Positions 11,593 to 25,768 are shown, counted from the first letter of the stretch. The stretch is DNA of 64,000 nt from Channa striata (GCA_033026295.1 CM065182.1:18598215-18662214), one strand, 5' to 3'. The notes: generated by a model not told the origin, from the sequence alone. A program made the numbers and translations.

Positions 11593-11969
11593 TAGTTGTA
11601 ATTATTCCATTTTTGGTTGTTTTATGGAGGACGAGAAAGAAAGTGCTAACATACAGCAAGATTTGATCTTTGAGCTCTGCCAAATTCATTCTTGACAAGT
11701 AGTAACTCATTTCCTTAATTACCTTGGATATGTGAAGACATGAACAGTGACAGCCAATTTAATAGTAATGTGCTATATCAAAATACATTTCTCCTCTTTG
11801 ATCCAGGCTCTGTATTAGAGAGGGATAATGGTCACGGGTTGAGGAGTGTGAACCCTGGACGGTACAGCAATGTGGGCACTGTTGAAGGAGACACGTCATT
11901 CCTGAATCGATGCTCAGCACATTTGACAGGACTCCTCGTCTCTTTTCCTTCCTGTGTTGTCTGCGGTGT

Positions 11970-12237
11970 TCAGAAGCCGGGGCTGTCGTAGCTGCTGTGG
12001 CTGTAGTAACTGTGGTGACTGCGGGAGCGGCTCCTGCTGCGGCTCCAGCTCCGGCTCTGGCTGCGGCTCCAGCTCCGGCTCCGGCTGCGGCTCCTGCTGC
12101 GGCTCCGGCTGTGGCTTCTGCTGCGGCTGTAGCTGCTGTAGCTGCGGCTACGGCTGCGGCTGGACCGCGATGGGCTGCTGTCGTAGCTGGACGAGGAAGG
12201 ACTGGGCCGGTAGTACGGAATAGGACGCTTCCGAGCG
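11970..12237 (-). CDS. srrm3: srrm3 last coding exon (eMIC second part and RS tail)
   Basis: After CTGCCCAG it reads SARKRPIPYYRPSPSSSS (conserved eMIC second half). It continues into about 50 residues of alternating Arg-Ser with some Trp and His, and ends SHHSYYSHSSYDSPGF and a stop at 11972-11970. The RS-dipeptide tract makes the plus strand look like poly-Ala or Cys/Gly-rich frames, which are artefacts. Confidence 0.94.
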
Positions 12238-12444
12238 CTGGGCAGAGGAGAAAGAGGAGGATGGAGTAGATACATAAAACAAATAGTGATCATCAGTGGG
12301 CTTTTATACACAGATGTTAAAGTGTTCACATCTGACACTGATGACAAACACGTGATGTATTTAGACAAAAAAAAGTCAGCGTAAGGTTAAAGACGTGAAA
12401 GATGATCAGTACTGGATCTGTAAGAGAGCAGCTAGATGGGTGAC

Positions 12445-12498
<54 letters not shown>

Positions 12499-15400
12499 CT
12501 ACAGTGTTGTTAGTTTAAGCTAAAGCATAGAGAGCCTTGTTAATAGCCACCCTGGAAATATTTCCTGTAAGGTAATTAGCTGTTAGTTCCCAAAAGAACG
12601 TCGTCTCTGTGGAGGCCAACACCCAGAAAAGTCCACAGTCGACAGGGTGAGACAAACACTATCAAGGTGTCCCCGCTGCTACAAGGTGTGTTTCACCTTG
12701 TCATTTCCGCTGTGTCGTAGATATCTCTGTCTTAGCTTTGTCTTACCTCTGGCATGGGAAGCCGCGGTGAGTGCAATGGGGGGGTATCTACTTGTCTGAA
12801 CCTTGATAGTGTTTTAATCTCTTTATCCCCGTGTTGCAACATTAGTGCATAGCCTCAGTGGGGTGCGGTATTAGAGTTGGTGTGAGTTTCTCTGTGTACA
12901 TTTCGGGGAGGAGATGAAGGAGCAGTAAGCAGACAGAAAAGAACAGAAGGCCAGGTTTACTCAGGGGAGCTCTGATGGTTTGCTGTTCAGCCGAGCTTCA
13001 GGAGTCAGACTAGCGGGGTCCTGCTGCACGGCAACTGTTACCAGGGTAACTAGCCTGCAGGCAGCTCAGTTCAGCAGCATCCCGTTGTCTTGGCATCGCG
13101 ACCTTTAGGACTGGAGTGAAAGATGACAAGATATACACGTTTCACCTAATGTCTATTTACATTGCATTGCGACGGTGCAGAGGGGTCACCTCCGATAGAA
13201 ACTTCTGTCGCCCCTTTTTGCTTTATGTTTTAATAAGCAAATACAAAGCCATATGCCTCAAGAAGCTTTTGAAGGGGAAGAATAAATAAATTAAATGATA
13301 AATGTAAATCAAACACGGCTTCATTAGCAAAGGAGAAAACAAGATACAAATCTGTTCTCAGTATGAACAAGCATTGTAAGCAATTATAAAGCAATTAATA
13401 GATTTGTGTTTATCTGAGCAGTACTTACAGATACAGGAAATCACATAATTCACTGGAGATGGGTCCAGCAAATATTACCATTCCTCCTTTGAATCATACT
13501 TAATAGGTGTATCTTATGTCCTGTCTGTCTGCTGTAGAAAGATGCTGTGAGAGCAACAGGAAGTGGCTTGCACATTATTTCAGCCTGTTTCGTCATAGCG
13601 TTTGATGATTTGTGGACCAAAAAAAAGTGGACTAAATGACCTTCATATCTTAAAGTAATAAAAGATTATATACTCAGGTTAGCTGTTCTGTGAATTCATA
13701 CAGTAGCAGTGTGATTAGCTCTGTACCAACATCACCTGGGTGAACAACAGATGGTCTCAAACACAATTGCACCTGATACATTTTTGACAAGTGAATCTTG
13801 CTAAGTAAAAACAATTTGAGGTGATCAGTGTGATGTCATCAACACAAACAGAGGATAGACAGAAAACACTGCCACTCTCTCCTCATGGGCCTGTGTTTGT
13901 GTCTGTGTGACAGTACAGAGGGAGAGAAAGGAAAGACACAGCTGATACACAACAGTCTGAATGTTCAAAATCCACACGGGAAAGTGACTTATTTAAACTT
14001 TAAACTACGAGACACTTTGTGTAAATGAACATTTCTGATGGACCTTGGGTGGACTTTTAGGTGTTTTTAAATTGAGGCGGCATCGTTACAATCTCTCCGT
14101 TCATTCGCTCTTTCACTCAGTCATATGCAATTTACTGACTGCAGCCTGTTCTTACGCCCATGTGCAGTTGCAGAAAGCCAATTAGAAACCCAGTTTCCCG
14201 TACACATGTCACAGTAATCGCTGTTCTCAGACACAAATCTAACTGGAGAAACCAGGTTTCCCTTATCCCCTACCCAGATTTCAGACAGCAGCTTTCCCGT
14301 TTAGATGGCACTAAAGAAATCCGCTTTCCAGGGACAGCTGACTGTAACCTGGTTACTAACGTCCATGTAAATTCCACTGACTGTGTCTGTGTCAGCAGTA
14401 TTTTGTCTTTATGAAGGATTTACAGGTTCTGAATGTGATCTTACATTTTGTGTCCCTAATAGTTAATACTTTTGCTTCTTGTCATTGGCAGTGTGTCATA
14501 TTTAAATACTGTGAATTCCAGACACATAAAAGGTGTAAATAAAATTCTAAATAACTGTCCTGGATGGTTTTGGGGTAAGTTAGGAATTCTTCTGTGATGC
14601 TGGATGCTGTTACCTGGTGATCCTGCGAGCCTCCATGAAGCTAGGTGAATCTCTTCTCCTTTTGCGAATGGGCGAGTAACTACGCGAGCGGCGGCGAGCT
14701 CGGCTGTCGGTGTCAGAGCGGTTAGCGCTGTCCTTCTCTCTGCACGACAAATGGAGCAGAGGACAACAACAAGTGAGAACAAAATGAAACCCTGAGTTGA
14801 CAGAAAGGTGTCACAGAGAGCGAGTTCTCACCTGGAGTTGTTCTGTCTGGTGTGTGGCGACTTGGCCTTACTGGGGCCTCTGTCTCTGGATGCAGAGTGT
14901 GAGGACGAATGCCCGCTGCTCCAGGAGCTGCTGCGCTGTCTGAGGTTGGGCTTGTTACGCGACTCGTCTTTCTTCCTGCCTGATATGTGGGAGTGTCGTC
15001 CTGGAGTTGCTGATGGGCCCCGGTGGTGTGGTTGACCTCGACTGGAGCGGTGGTGAGACTTGGAAGAGTGGCCACCTTTTGTCCTTGGGAAATTGGCAGT
15101 GCAATACAGAAAATGTCAAGTGACTGTCCCTCAATGGCAAAGCTCATGTGGAAGGTTCAAGCAGTGCAGACAAATGGAGGGCTTACTTTCTCTGGTGACG
15201 AGAGGTCCTCCCTCTGTGAGCGTGGTTGTGCTGGGAGTGGGCTGAGTCGCTGCTGTTAGCAGGGGAGTGCGAGCTCTTGTTCTGGCCTCTGTGGCTCTCT
15301 CTCCTCCCTGATGTCTGGGTGACGGTGTTGCCTACAGCTGAGTTCCTGCCGTCCACACTCCCAGCCTCTCCTGCCGCACATATCAGTCCTGCCTGGCTCC

Positions 15401-18400
15401 TGCTGGGGGTGCTGTGGAGCTTGTGCTCTTTCAGCAGAGTGGACTGGATGCTTGCAGAGCTAGCAGTCAGCAGATGGAGCTTCTGTGAAGAAATGATGAC
15501 CAACAAAGGAAAAAAAGAAACAAAAAGAAAAGGACAGAAAAGAGCATTAGCGTGTTTTCAGGCTGGTGGCTGGGTGCTACGGTGTACTTGCCAAAAGAAG
15601 GTAAACATCTTAAAGAAAAAAGATCTAGATTTTCTCCATATGGCTTATAGATAGTCCTCTATGGTGCAGCGCATGCAATACTTGGCATGCAAAACCATAA
15701 TGAGTTGAAGAAATCATAATTGCAAAAACAAACAAACAAACAAAAAAATAAATAGGAAGAGGAGGAAGAGAGGGAAAAAAACAAACAAAACTGTGAACCA
15801 ATAAGTTTAAGAGCAGAGGCAGAAAATACAGAACTACAGATTTGTAGAGTAGAAAAAGAGGACTTCTTCAGTAATTTTTGTAATGGTTAAAAAAATGAAA
15901 CAAAACAGAAAGAGAAGACAACTTGACGGAACATCACAGAAATGGAAGGAACAAAATAAAGATCACAATTATTGAATCAATTGAATCAGAAAACAAATCG
16001 TCTGCTACTCAATTTTCTCTTTCTGGATTTTTTTTTCCTGAGGACAATTGCTGAGATGTGAACAGCGACCCATTTTCTTTCTTTTTTTATGGTTACTCTT
16101 GTTTAACTCCCTTCTGGTTAACATCCACTTACCAATAAAGTGGTATTCCCTCCTTTAGTAGGTAAGGTATGAAGAAAAGGGAAAAGTGGGGCAACATAAG
16201 TGCATCATTAGATTCACAAAATGCAAGAGAAAAAGACACAAAACCCTTCCCTGCCAGTGACTCATGAGACAATGCATGGAAATCAATGGAAAAGAACTCA
16301 AAAGAGGAAAACCACAATGTGCAGGGAATCCCTCACACAGAGAGTAAATCCTCTGGGCCCAGTCACCATCCTAAACGTCGGAGAACAACTGGCTGGCGAG
16401 AGTTCAAGGTATTATCGTTACCTAGTAGAGTCTGCATACACACAGGGAAGGTGTTCTCTTACGGCCTGACACGTTTCCAGGATAACTGCTTTCCCTGGTT
16501 ATAATCAGTGTTTGTGTCCTTGATACAGGACACGTATCACTAGTTATCGCTGTAAGCATTTCTGTCGGTGTAGTTCCAGGGGTTGGCGCTACATTACATT
16601 GGTGTTTTACTGAAACTAACCTTGGTTCGTCCACATTTTATGGCGTTGTCTTAATATGACCTCTAATGGGAACCACAAAAAGCATTGAGTCATTGGATGA
16701 TTAGAGAAGGATAAAACAATAAGCATGTGAAGGAATCATTTAGGATGTTAAAGTAAAGGCTACTTTCATGTACACAATCAGCCTGGTGCTTTACCATTAT
16801 TCAATTAGCACGTCATTAAAGAATAAGGCTGACAGTGTTTAAACATACAATGTATTTTCTATATTGTCTGTAAACCCCATGAACAAGATCAAAATCAACA
16901 CTGAATGAAAACCCTCCCGTGGTATTATGATGGTCATTCATTCCCATGTGGCATGAAGCTCCACTCTTTTCGGCTGCACCCTCAGTGACATACTCATTAG
17001 CATAAACCTCAGTGCACAGTTGTTTTGTTGCAGGCTGAAATATCTTGTTTTTTCTCTGCCTTCTTTTTTGGCAGACATTCTTGTTTCCCAAACTGAATAA
17101 TGATTTTGGTGCAGCCCTGACTTTTCCTCTGGCACCACTGTGATGCTCAGTTTTTTTGTCATTCAGTGATGCACACACTGAAATTCCCCTCAGCGCAAAA
17201 GACAATTACACTGGTGTGATTCTCTTGACTTTGCATCAGCTGCCATCATCTGATCTAAATTGTACTTTTGTTGAATTTAGATCAAATTCCTGCAAAACTG
17301 GTGACATTCCTTTTAGCCTCAGCTGTATCTTGGGTTGAATTTGCACTTATGCTATAGCATGTAAGACTCCAAATCAATCTGCTCTTTCCAAGTAAAAAAA
17401 GATTCCAAAAGACCCATCCCTGTAGCTTTAATTAGTGAGCATTATCATGCTAGACTTTCATGATGAGCACAGTAAACATTGTATTTGCTCTACGTGAGCA
17501 TGCGCACATCAGTATTAATCTTGCAGCGTAACATTCCCCCGGTACAGGGGGGGCAGCTGCCACCTTGTAGATCCACCTGTGCAGGATAGGAAGGCCAGAA
17601 GGTGCTGACCAGCCTACACACTGCTGATTTAGGTCTGTGCATGGGACTTGTTAATAGTACGAAAATGTCAGCCTTATCCTTAAAGTGTGTACTGTAGAAG
17701 GTGATTAAAAATATATTCCAAATCTCCATTTTAAACATTCAACAAAAATTGAGCTTGAATAAGTGATTCAATAGGAGCTATGGGAATGAAACATGATGAT
17801 ACGCTGCTCATTGTAAGCAGGTCATAAAAAGAGTATGAATCCCCAAAGGTGTTTTGTACGAAACCAAATACAGCTGGCTCTTCTGCATGCATTATTGTGT
17901 GCTGTCTGAACTGCTTCATAATCTAAGATACAGAAAAAGCACAGACTGATCCTAGCAGAAAGAAGAGCCATTCTCCACTAGAGAGAAGACAGCTAAGCCG
18001 TATAATAAGAAAACACACAACCACTGGTGCTTATGACAGTTGATAGAAACAGGAAATCAATATGGTGGAAATCATAGGACGAATGTACTAATTCACCAAC
18101 AAACAGAGAGATGCTGGACAAACAGGAATGCATTCTACCAAAACAGAAAGTAAAGAAAAATGGAGAGAAATGGACCTGGAAGATAGAGCGGGATACTGAA
18201 CTTCAGAATGAAGTTGAGGAGGAAAGAGAACAACCAGAGCTCTATGTAATCCAATCGTTAAAATAGTCAAATCATAATAGATGAAGTCAAATTAATTTGG
18301 TTAAATACCACTGGTAAACAACAGAAAGAGAGAAAGAGAGAGAGAGAGAAACATTGACGTCACTCAGGCTAGGGTGCTTGTCACATTCTCATCTGCATAA

Positions 18401-21400
18401 AGATCACGTGCGTAGGCAAAGCATTACCTACCTTCCATTTCAATCAGTGACACGTATGCAATATCAACAAAAAAAGGAAAGAAAGAAAAAAGAAAAAAGG
18501 GAGAAAGGAATGTTCTCCGCAGCGAAATGGGAAAAAGACAATGACCTCTTTTAGTATCAAAACTACATATTTAGTCCAGAGACTGAGTAGAAATGAACAA
18601 AAGTCAAAACAAAAATAGAGGGGAGAAAAGTAAAAAAAAAAGTCCAGATGGAATTCAAACTAAAATCAGAAACAAAGGATGAAACTATAATCTACATGAC
18701 TTGCTTTGTCTTTTTCGCTTGTACAAATGCAACCATATTTGTGTCAAAACTGGGGGTGGGGGTGGGGATACAGGTAAGCGGATAGAGTTAATTGTCATAT
18801 TAGTGGACATCCATGTAGCGTTGAGGAGCTGAAGGGAGGAAAGGGGGGTGGTGGTGGTGGTGGGGGGAGGAAGGGGGAGCATGCAGAGCTGGCAGATGTG
18901 AAAGATATGTGGGAAGAAAAATGCCAGGACACCAAGAGTGAGACGTGAGTCACACAGGACACAGATAAACAGGTAGGAGAGGAGGCAGGAGAAAGAAGAG
19001 TGTTGGAGGGACAGTCACCGCTAAGACGGACGGCTAATAGAGTCAGCACATTTGACAGAAACCCCGGTCACAGTTTGGCCTGGGTCTTCTCCAGCAGCAG
19101 CTTTCTGAGCATCCGCCCTAGTTTCTACCAGGCCTGCATAGGTTTTATTTATTAATACCATAAACACAGGAATGGTGAGAGGGAGCCTTTTGTCAAACCT
19201 GTTTAAACTGCTAATGTGCTGAGGGAGTCTGCGTTCAAAATGGCTTGGGTCCCTTTAAAATAACAAACACATTTTGATAAATGCGTGAGCTGTCCTAGTT
19301 TTTTCTTTTTCAAGAGTCTGTGTATTTGTGTTTGAAGTGTTTGAATACATGTATTAATAATGAGCAAGAGGACGAGTGTCCCCGTTTGGGTCTGTCTCAA
19401 CAGCTGGATGGGAGACGCAGGTTTTGATGCTTCCCAAAGAGAAACTGCTCTTCATCAGTGATGGGCAAGTGAAACAGACCCGCGTTTTCAAAAACCCGGC
19501 AGATAGTCCTCACCCTGGAGCTTCGTCGCGCGGCTCCTCGCCCCTTGTTGTTGCCCATCCTCCTCCCCGGCTGCCGCTGAGATGCTCGTGATTTGTTGGA
19601 TTGGAGGAGTGCCCACTCTAACTCTCGAATGCAGGACTTAAAATCACACTGCCAGCATAGTTCTTATGCACTTATGTGCTGTGATTTGAAGCAGCTGCAA
19701 TTTTGTGTGAGCAGATAACTGTAGTGTTTCTCACACGCACAATACTCTCTCTACAACTGATGTCATTTAAGGCCGTCGTTTAGCTACCTGGGCCTGGTGT
19801 AAGTCTACAGCAGCCCCCACTACACAGCTTCACAGCAATTCGATGTTAGGATCAGCGTCAAGTGGGGGCGTTTGCTTTATTTGTGTTCTGCTTTAAAAAT
19901 ATTACACTGTGCTGTGGTGTTGCTTTCTTGGTTGGATTGCAGTAGATTCTTGGAAAAGCCCTTTTTTATTATAGTGGTTTCTCAACCTAGCACTCTTTTT
20001 GGCTTGCACTTTATGTTTATACGCGCCTTAATTTTAGTTACATTTCTATCACCTTTGTTAAATTTAGAACTTAGAACTTTGCTATTTGCACCTGGCTTTA
20101 CATTTCTTCCCATTCTCACAGCTTCGACTTGCGGAAGCTTTGATAAAGCCTGCAGAAAATCTCATCTTTGATCACTTGTCTAAATAGGGCTTTGAGGCTT
20201 TACCTCTTTTTGGAGCATCGTGTTGTCATAAGTTCATTACTTTTACATTACCAAACAGCAGGAAATACAGAGTGCAGTTGTCGGTGAGCTCCACACTTTG
20301 ATTGGGGCTTTTTTTTGTTGCCCACTGATCACTATAGGCAACAGGGACCCAATGAAAATATACCAGGCCAAGCGGCTCAAAGGTGAGATTTGGGCTTTGT
20401 TGGAAGTGTTTCATACCATCATGTGTCAAAGCTTCAAAGATAAGGGTTCAAGGAGAATGGCTGGTTGGACATACTCAGCAGTGCTGACACATTTCTAACT
20501 CTGGACTGGAAGAGTGGAGCTTGAAAATGTTCTGAAACTTTCAAAAAACTGACAATCCCACCTCAATGCCCAATTCATGCTGTGAATGACCAGCAGTGCA
20601 GAAGTGAGAAATTAAGAAGGGGATGAATTTCTGGTCCTTTTCATATAAAAAAAAAAAAACAAAAACCAACCAAACAAAAACCAGGTACAACACCGGGATT
20701 ATCTTTAAAGGGATAATATTATCAACATCTTTTAATGACCACTGTGTCTCCCCCTTATCGATGATGGCAGGATTTTAACTCTGATTGTAACAGGCATAAA
20801 TACTTGTGATTTCTGATGTGCTTGGACAACCCGTCATATGTCCAGTCCTAACAGGGTGGTTAGACAAGCACATTTCTGCTAAACTTTCCCACCACAATAA
20901 ATTATGGCTTTGGCTTTTCTGTGGAAAGCATCTTGGACTGTCTCCTCTGTAGCGGACGAGACAGTCCCAACCAGGGCTCAAAGACAACTACAGGAAGACA
21001 AGCTGAGATGACAGATAGAGAACCAGAGATTCTATAGAGCACATTTTCTAAACCACGCAACTGCTGCAGTAACATCACATTTTAGTAAGAGCCAGAATCT
21101 GTCGCACATAACCATCATCCTGCACAAAGATTTCAGTTTCATTTCAGGATTATTAGGAACTATTTTAGCTTTTGGTGGAGATTAACAAGAGTGTCAACAT
21201 CATCTTACATTAAAAGGATGCTGCTTAAAAATGTGAGCCAATTAAATGATGCTCTCACAGCACATCCTATATGAATGGCTCCACAGTACAGGCCCTGATA
21301 GACCCCCCTTGCTATTCTCCCACTCCCCTGAACAGATTGAAACAAAACATCAAGGACAGAAGAGATACTGCCACCTCTGGGCATCATGCACATCAATAAA

Positions 21401-24400
21401 GTAAAACAGTAGAGAGAAGCATGTGTTTAACCCCTGGTGCTTTGGGAGGAGCTGCTGGACGCCTGGAGGAGAAGAGATCTATCACTGAGCAGAGCGTGTG
21501 CTTGAGAAGAAAGACAACGGTATTGACAAGAAGAAACTATTACACATACCCAGTTAACCTACTTGGTCCAGTTCCAAAGCATTTGAGTGCTTTTTATATA
21601 AATGAGACAGAAACATTTGGGCATTTATTCATGGGAAAATACCACTTAAATTGATATGGTAAAAAAAGAAACAATAATGAATAAAATAAGCAGAGACAGA
21701 ACGAGATCAGATGGGACCTCAAAGGTACATGCAAGCTGGAGAAACTAAGAGACATCAGCTCTCTGGAGGGAGTGTATGCAGCCCGTTCGGATCAAGAGAA
21801 GAACGTTTCACAAACGTCATTTTTTTTTTCTAAGTCGTGTCTTTTTTTTGATTCCAACATGATGACTGTCACCCTACTGCAGCTCTAATGAACCGTTCAC
21901 GCAATGGAAAGGCAAGGTTGGTTTCATAATGGCAAAAACTCGTTTAAAAATCATCACAGATGGCGTCGTTTAGTTAATCGGAGACTAACACCAATAGTTG
22001 TTTTCAAAGATGCCAGAACAAACAGCAGCGGTTCCAAATTGACCTTGTAGAGATGATAATATGTCTGATTGTGGGCACTTCATGATGCTGTTCTGATTGA
22101 TAAAAACTACTCAAACTGTCCATTCTGTGACACATCATATGGATTCAGAAGTACCAAATTTAGGGACACTGCTCACTTCTATGGAAGACATAAAAGACCT
22201 AAAGAAAAAAAATCAAACAAAGGAAAGGTAAACCTGTAATGTAGGTATTTACAAACGTAGCATGTTGTACTTTTAGGTTTAGGTTTTACTGTTGACTTCA
22301 CCTTAATTACTGTTGAGTGACTGTCAGCAGTTCTGAAAATTCTCAATCAGAAATTCAACCTAATAGGATGTGAAGGGACTGTACACTTTCACTTTATGCA
22401 TTTCAACTTCCCGCAAAGAGACAAAGATAAGCGGAAAAGGCGAAAGCGGTGTGTGTACCTCATTCAGTGACGATGTTTCTTTCTAATTTAAAACTGAACA
22501 TAATACAAACGCTGCTTCCTCCATCACAGTAACTGTGTTTTTACAGCAGGGAACTTATAACCATGGTCAGTTGCTGAGGAGACAGGCTTTAAACGTATGT
22601 GGAAGGTGACCGAGTTCCAGAATAAAACTCATTCTCATCTGCAATTAAGACCGAAAGCTGCAACATCGTGCTGCTGCTGTCCAAACCATCTCGTGTACTG
22701 CAGCGCTGTCAGAGTGACGCGTGGGCTACTGAGGGCTACTCAACACAGAAGGACCATCACATCCACTTGGCTTTTAATATCTTTCATTTACATTTAAAAT
22801 TTAATTAAAAATGTACATGATGTCAATGATTAAAAAAGTTTCAAAGTATTTTTCTGCATGTTTAAGTTACGTTAATACTTAAAACAGTGTCAGATTATTA
22901 GATCTATTTATATTTTTAATAATGTAAATAGAGTTATACAATATATTACTATATTACTTTACTTATTTTCTTATACTGTTAAAGGGATGCTTGCAGGATA
23001 CAGTACACTACAGTTTCCCTACACTACAGTTATATATATATATAATTAGCAAATTATACATTTAACATTGCAATATATATTTAATGCAGAAATATGTTCC
23101 AGGGGCTATAGGATTATCATTCTAGTGAGATTGTGTGTGTTAAAATGTTAATTGTCCATTTTTGAAATGCTTTTAAAAAAACATATATACAGTAGTAGTG
23201 TGTAATACACTATAGCTTAAATATATTGTGAAATTATTTAGGGCATTTCACCCAGCCCTACTTTAAACTTGTATGTCTGCGATTTTAATCCCTTACATTT
23301 TCTTTAAATGGAAATATTTTGACGTTTGAATCATGAGATGCTCATACATAACAATGGAAGTGTCTTGGTCATGGTCACTTTTTAGTGATCTAATTACCTC
23401 TGAAGAATAAATTTAATTTGTAACTAAACCTGCAGACATATTATTGGCTAATAATGCCAACTTTACTTTCATTGAAGCTTTAAAGTGGAAATGTATATTA
23501 CAATGAACAAAGAATTTAAAAAAACCTAAGTAACGTTTTCAGTTTAATAATATAAAAATACATTGTGTAATATGAACTATTTCACTTTATTTCTTTCTTT
23601 GATTTGTTTTCATATGGGCATTTAAAATCTTCCATAGTTCTGTGGAAACAGCTGACAGCTGGTATAATGAGCTGCACAATTCAGACTTAGTAACGGCATT
23701 AGTCATTAGTTCAAGGAGGAATCACAAGTCGTCATCCCTTTAATCACCTAATCACACAACATTGGCTCGTTTAATTTTATCACATTTTATCTTTAGAAAT
23801 CTTTGTTCCTGTAAGAAACATCTTCTTTGACATAGGGACATTTGTAACAGAGCGCATGTTTGAAGTAGTTATTCCCGCCCCTATGTTTTTTTTGTATTAT
23901 TCCTTAGCATCACCTGCCCGAAGAAACCAACGCATCTTTTTGCTCATTCAGCTGGAAACACTGTGTGCCGCTGCTGCTCATTTTTCCATCTGAGATGCAG
24001 TATGCTGATGTTAGGCTCTCAGAGGATGTGTGCTGAACAGAAACAATAGAACCTTCCCTGACTTTGCTCCCTCTCTCTTTTGCCAGCAAACAACAAGAAC
24101 AAACAAAAAAGTAGATGGCAGAGGAGTCATAGAGAACCAGAAACAAAGAAGCAGGAGCGGCAAGTTTTACACAGGACAGGAATGACTTTTACATGTCAAA
24201 AATAATAATAGTAATATTAGTCTCTAGAATAATTGATAAAAGAATGAAAAAAATAACTTTCGATATCAAAAGAGATAAGACTTTATGTCAACTAAGACAA
24301 AAGAGCAAGACAAAAGTCATTTGTACAGACTGCAGTAGATACCGTTGCAGTGGGTGGGAGGAGGGTGGGGGTGTGGGAGCAGAATAGAGGAGATTACATA

Positions 24401-25733
24401 CATCGTGCCCTTTCTCGCTCTCGGAGTGGTTGAGTCTGCCGGCCTTGCCATTGCGACTTCGCTGGGTGTGGTCCCCGTTGTGCCACGTGGTGGGACTGGT
24501 GGGGCCCGGTGACACCAAAGGGCCGGATGCCTTTAGTCCATCGGTCTTGTGCTTAGAGTTCAATCTGGAACAGCAGAGACACACAGCAACACATAGGTAA
24601 AGTATAACTCAGCTTCCTGGGGAATAACACTGTAAAAAAAGGCTCTGAGTGACAAATAAATTAGTGTCGCACTCATAAATTGTGACTTTGTTGACCGAGT
24701 TGAGGGTCCGTGTTTATAAAATTGCTCCAGTGGCCTGTTCAGCTGGTTAAGAGTGAGCACCGGGTCAGACGTAGACTGCAGCGCAGCATCAGAGGCGAAC
24801 ACACACCTTATGAAACATGTCGGAGTGATTGCTTTTGTATTGCTATTGTTCGTGACGCAGAATAACGTCACTGAATCGATGTGTACAGCTCAGAATAGCC
24901 TGTTCCTGGTTTGGTAGGGTGTTACATCAGCTATTTTTGCATTTATTAGGGAAGCAAAAATCCTAAATGGGGAGTAATTTTCCATCCTTTTCCATGCATC
25001 TTGATTGTCTGATTTACTGTATTTCTTTGCCAAAATGCTTCAGTTTTGTTTTGTTTTTCACCTCATTGTTAATTCATCACTATCTGTGCAGTGTTGTTAA
25101 TTTTCTTGCTAATGAGGAAGTTAAGGAGTTTTTTTAGAATAATAGAGTTTTAAACAAATAATGGGATAAATCCTCATTCTGCTATTTTAAATTTTTACGC
25201 CATCACTTTTCCTCACAAAGGCTCTTAGACTTTGCCATAAGCGCGTCACTTGATAAATGTGTTATTCCTTGGCTCAGAGAAGAATTAAAACTAATGTTGC
25301 AACTAAGTTATTTTTGTTAGTGATTAATCCACAGTTGTGTTCCTTAATTTATCTGCTTTTAAAAAGCCAATTTAAAACTACAACATGTGCTCTAACTAAA
25401 AACAAGGAGATCACCCTAGAAAGCAGAAAGTAGGACCTATCAGCTGATATACAGCATTTTCAGGTTTAAAACGGGCAAACAGGACCTCTGTGTTCTAAGC
25501 TACATGAAATGACAAACAGCCACAATGACTCCACGAGTGCAGAGTGAGATATCGCATTCATTTAATGGGGTTATTGTGAGACATGCTGTGGAGCCCCGTT
25601 TGTATCCTAATCTATCCCCCGAGGGCCATGAGCAAACGAGACAAAGACTGACAGTCACCAGGGCAACCATCAGTGGAGCATTATCATTGTGTGACAAAAC
25701 AAAATGTAACTGTGAATGTGTGAGTGCGTGCAC

Positions 25734-25768
<35 letters not shown>

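Larger units (their letters stand above)
10195..11969 (-). other. srrm3: Probable srrm3 3' UTR
   Basis: Sequence between the srrm3 stop and the proposed poly(A) signal. In transcript orientation it has AT-rich tracts (11541-11592 and 10826-10890), a long GT microsatellite (10993-11046) and no coding potential. Confidence 0.5.

Noticed and set aside
11910..12269. Plus-strand Ala/Pro-rich and Cys/Gly-rich frames (collagen- or keratin-associated-like)
   Set aside because: Both are readings of the opposite strand of the srrm3 RS-dipeptide repeat; the minus frame has homology and a correct acceptor.
14722..15147. 141-codon minus-strand frame over srrm3 exon 12
   Set aside because: Wrong phase and composition. 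The Ser/His/Arg frame fits both neighbouring exons.
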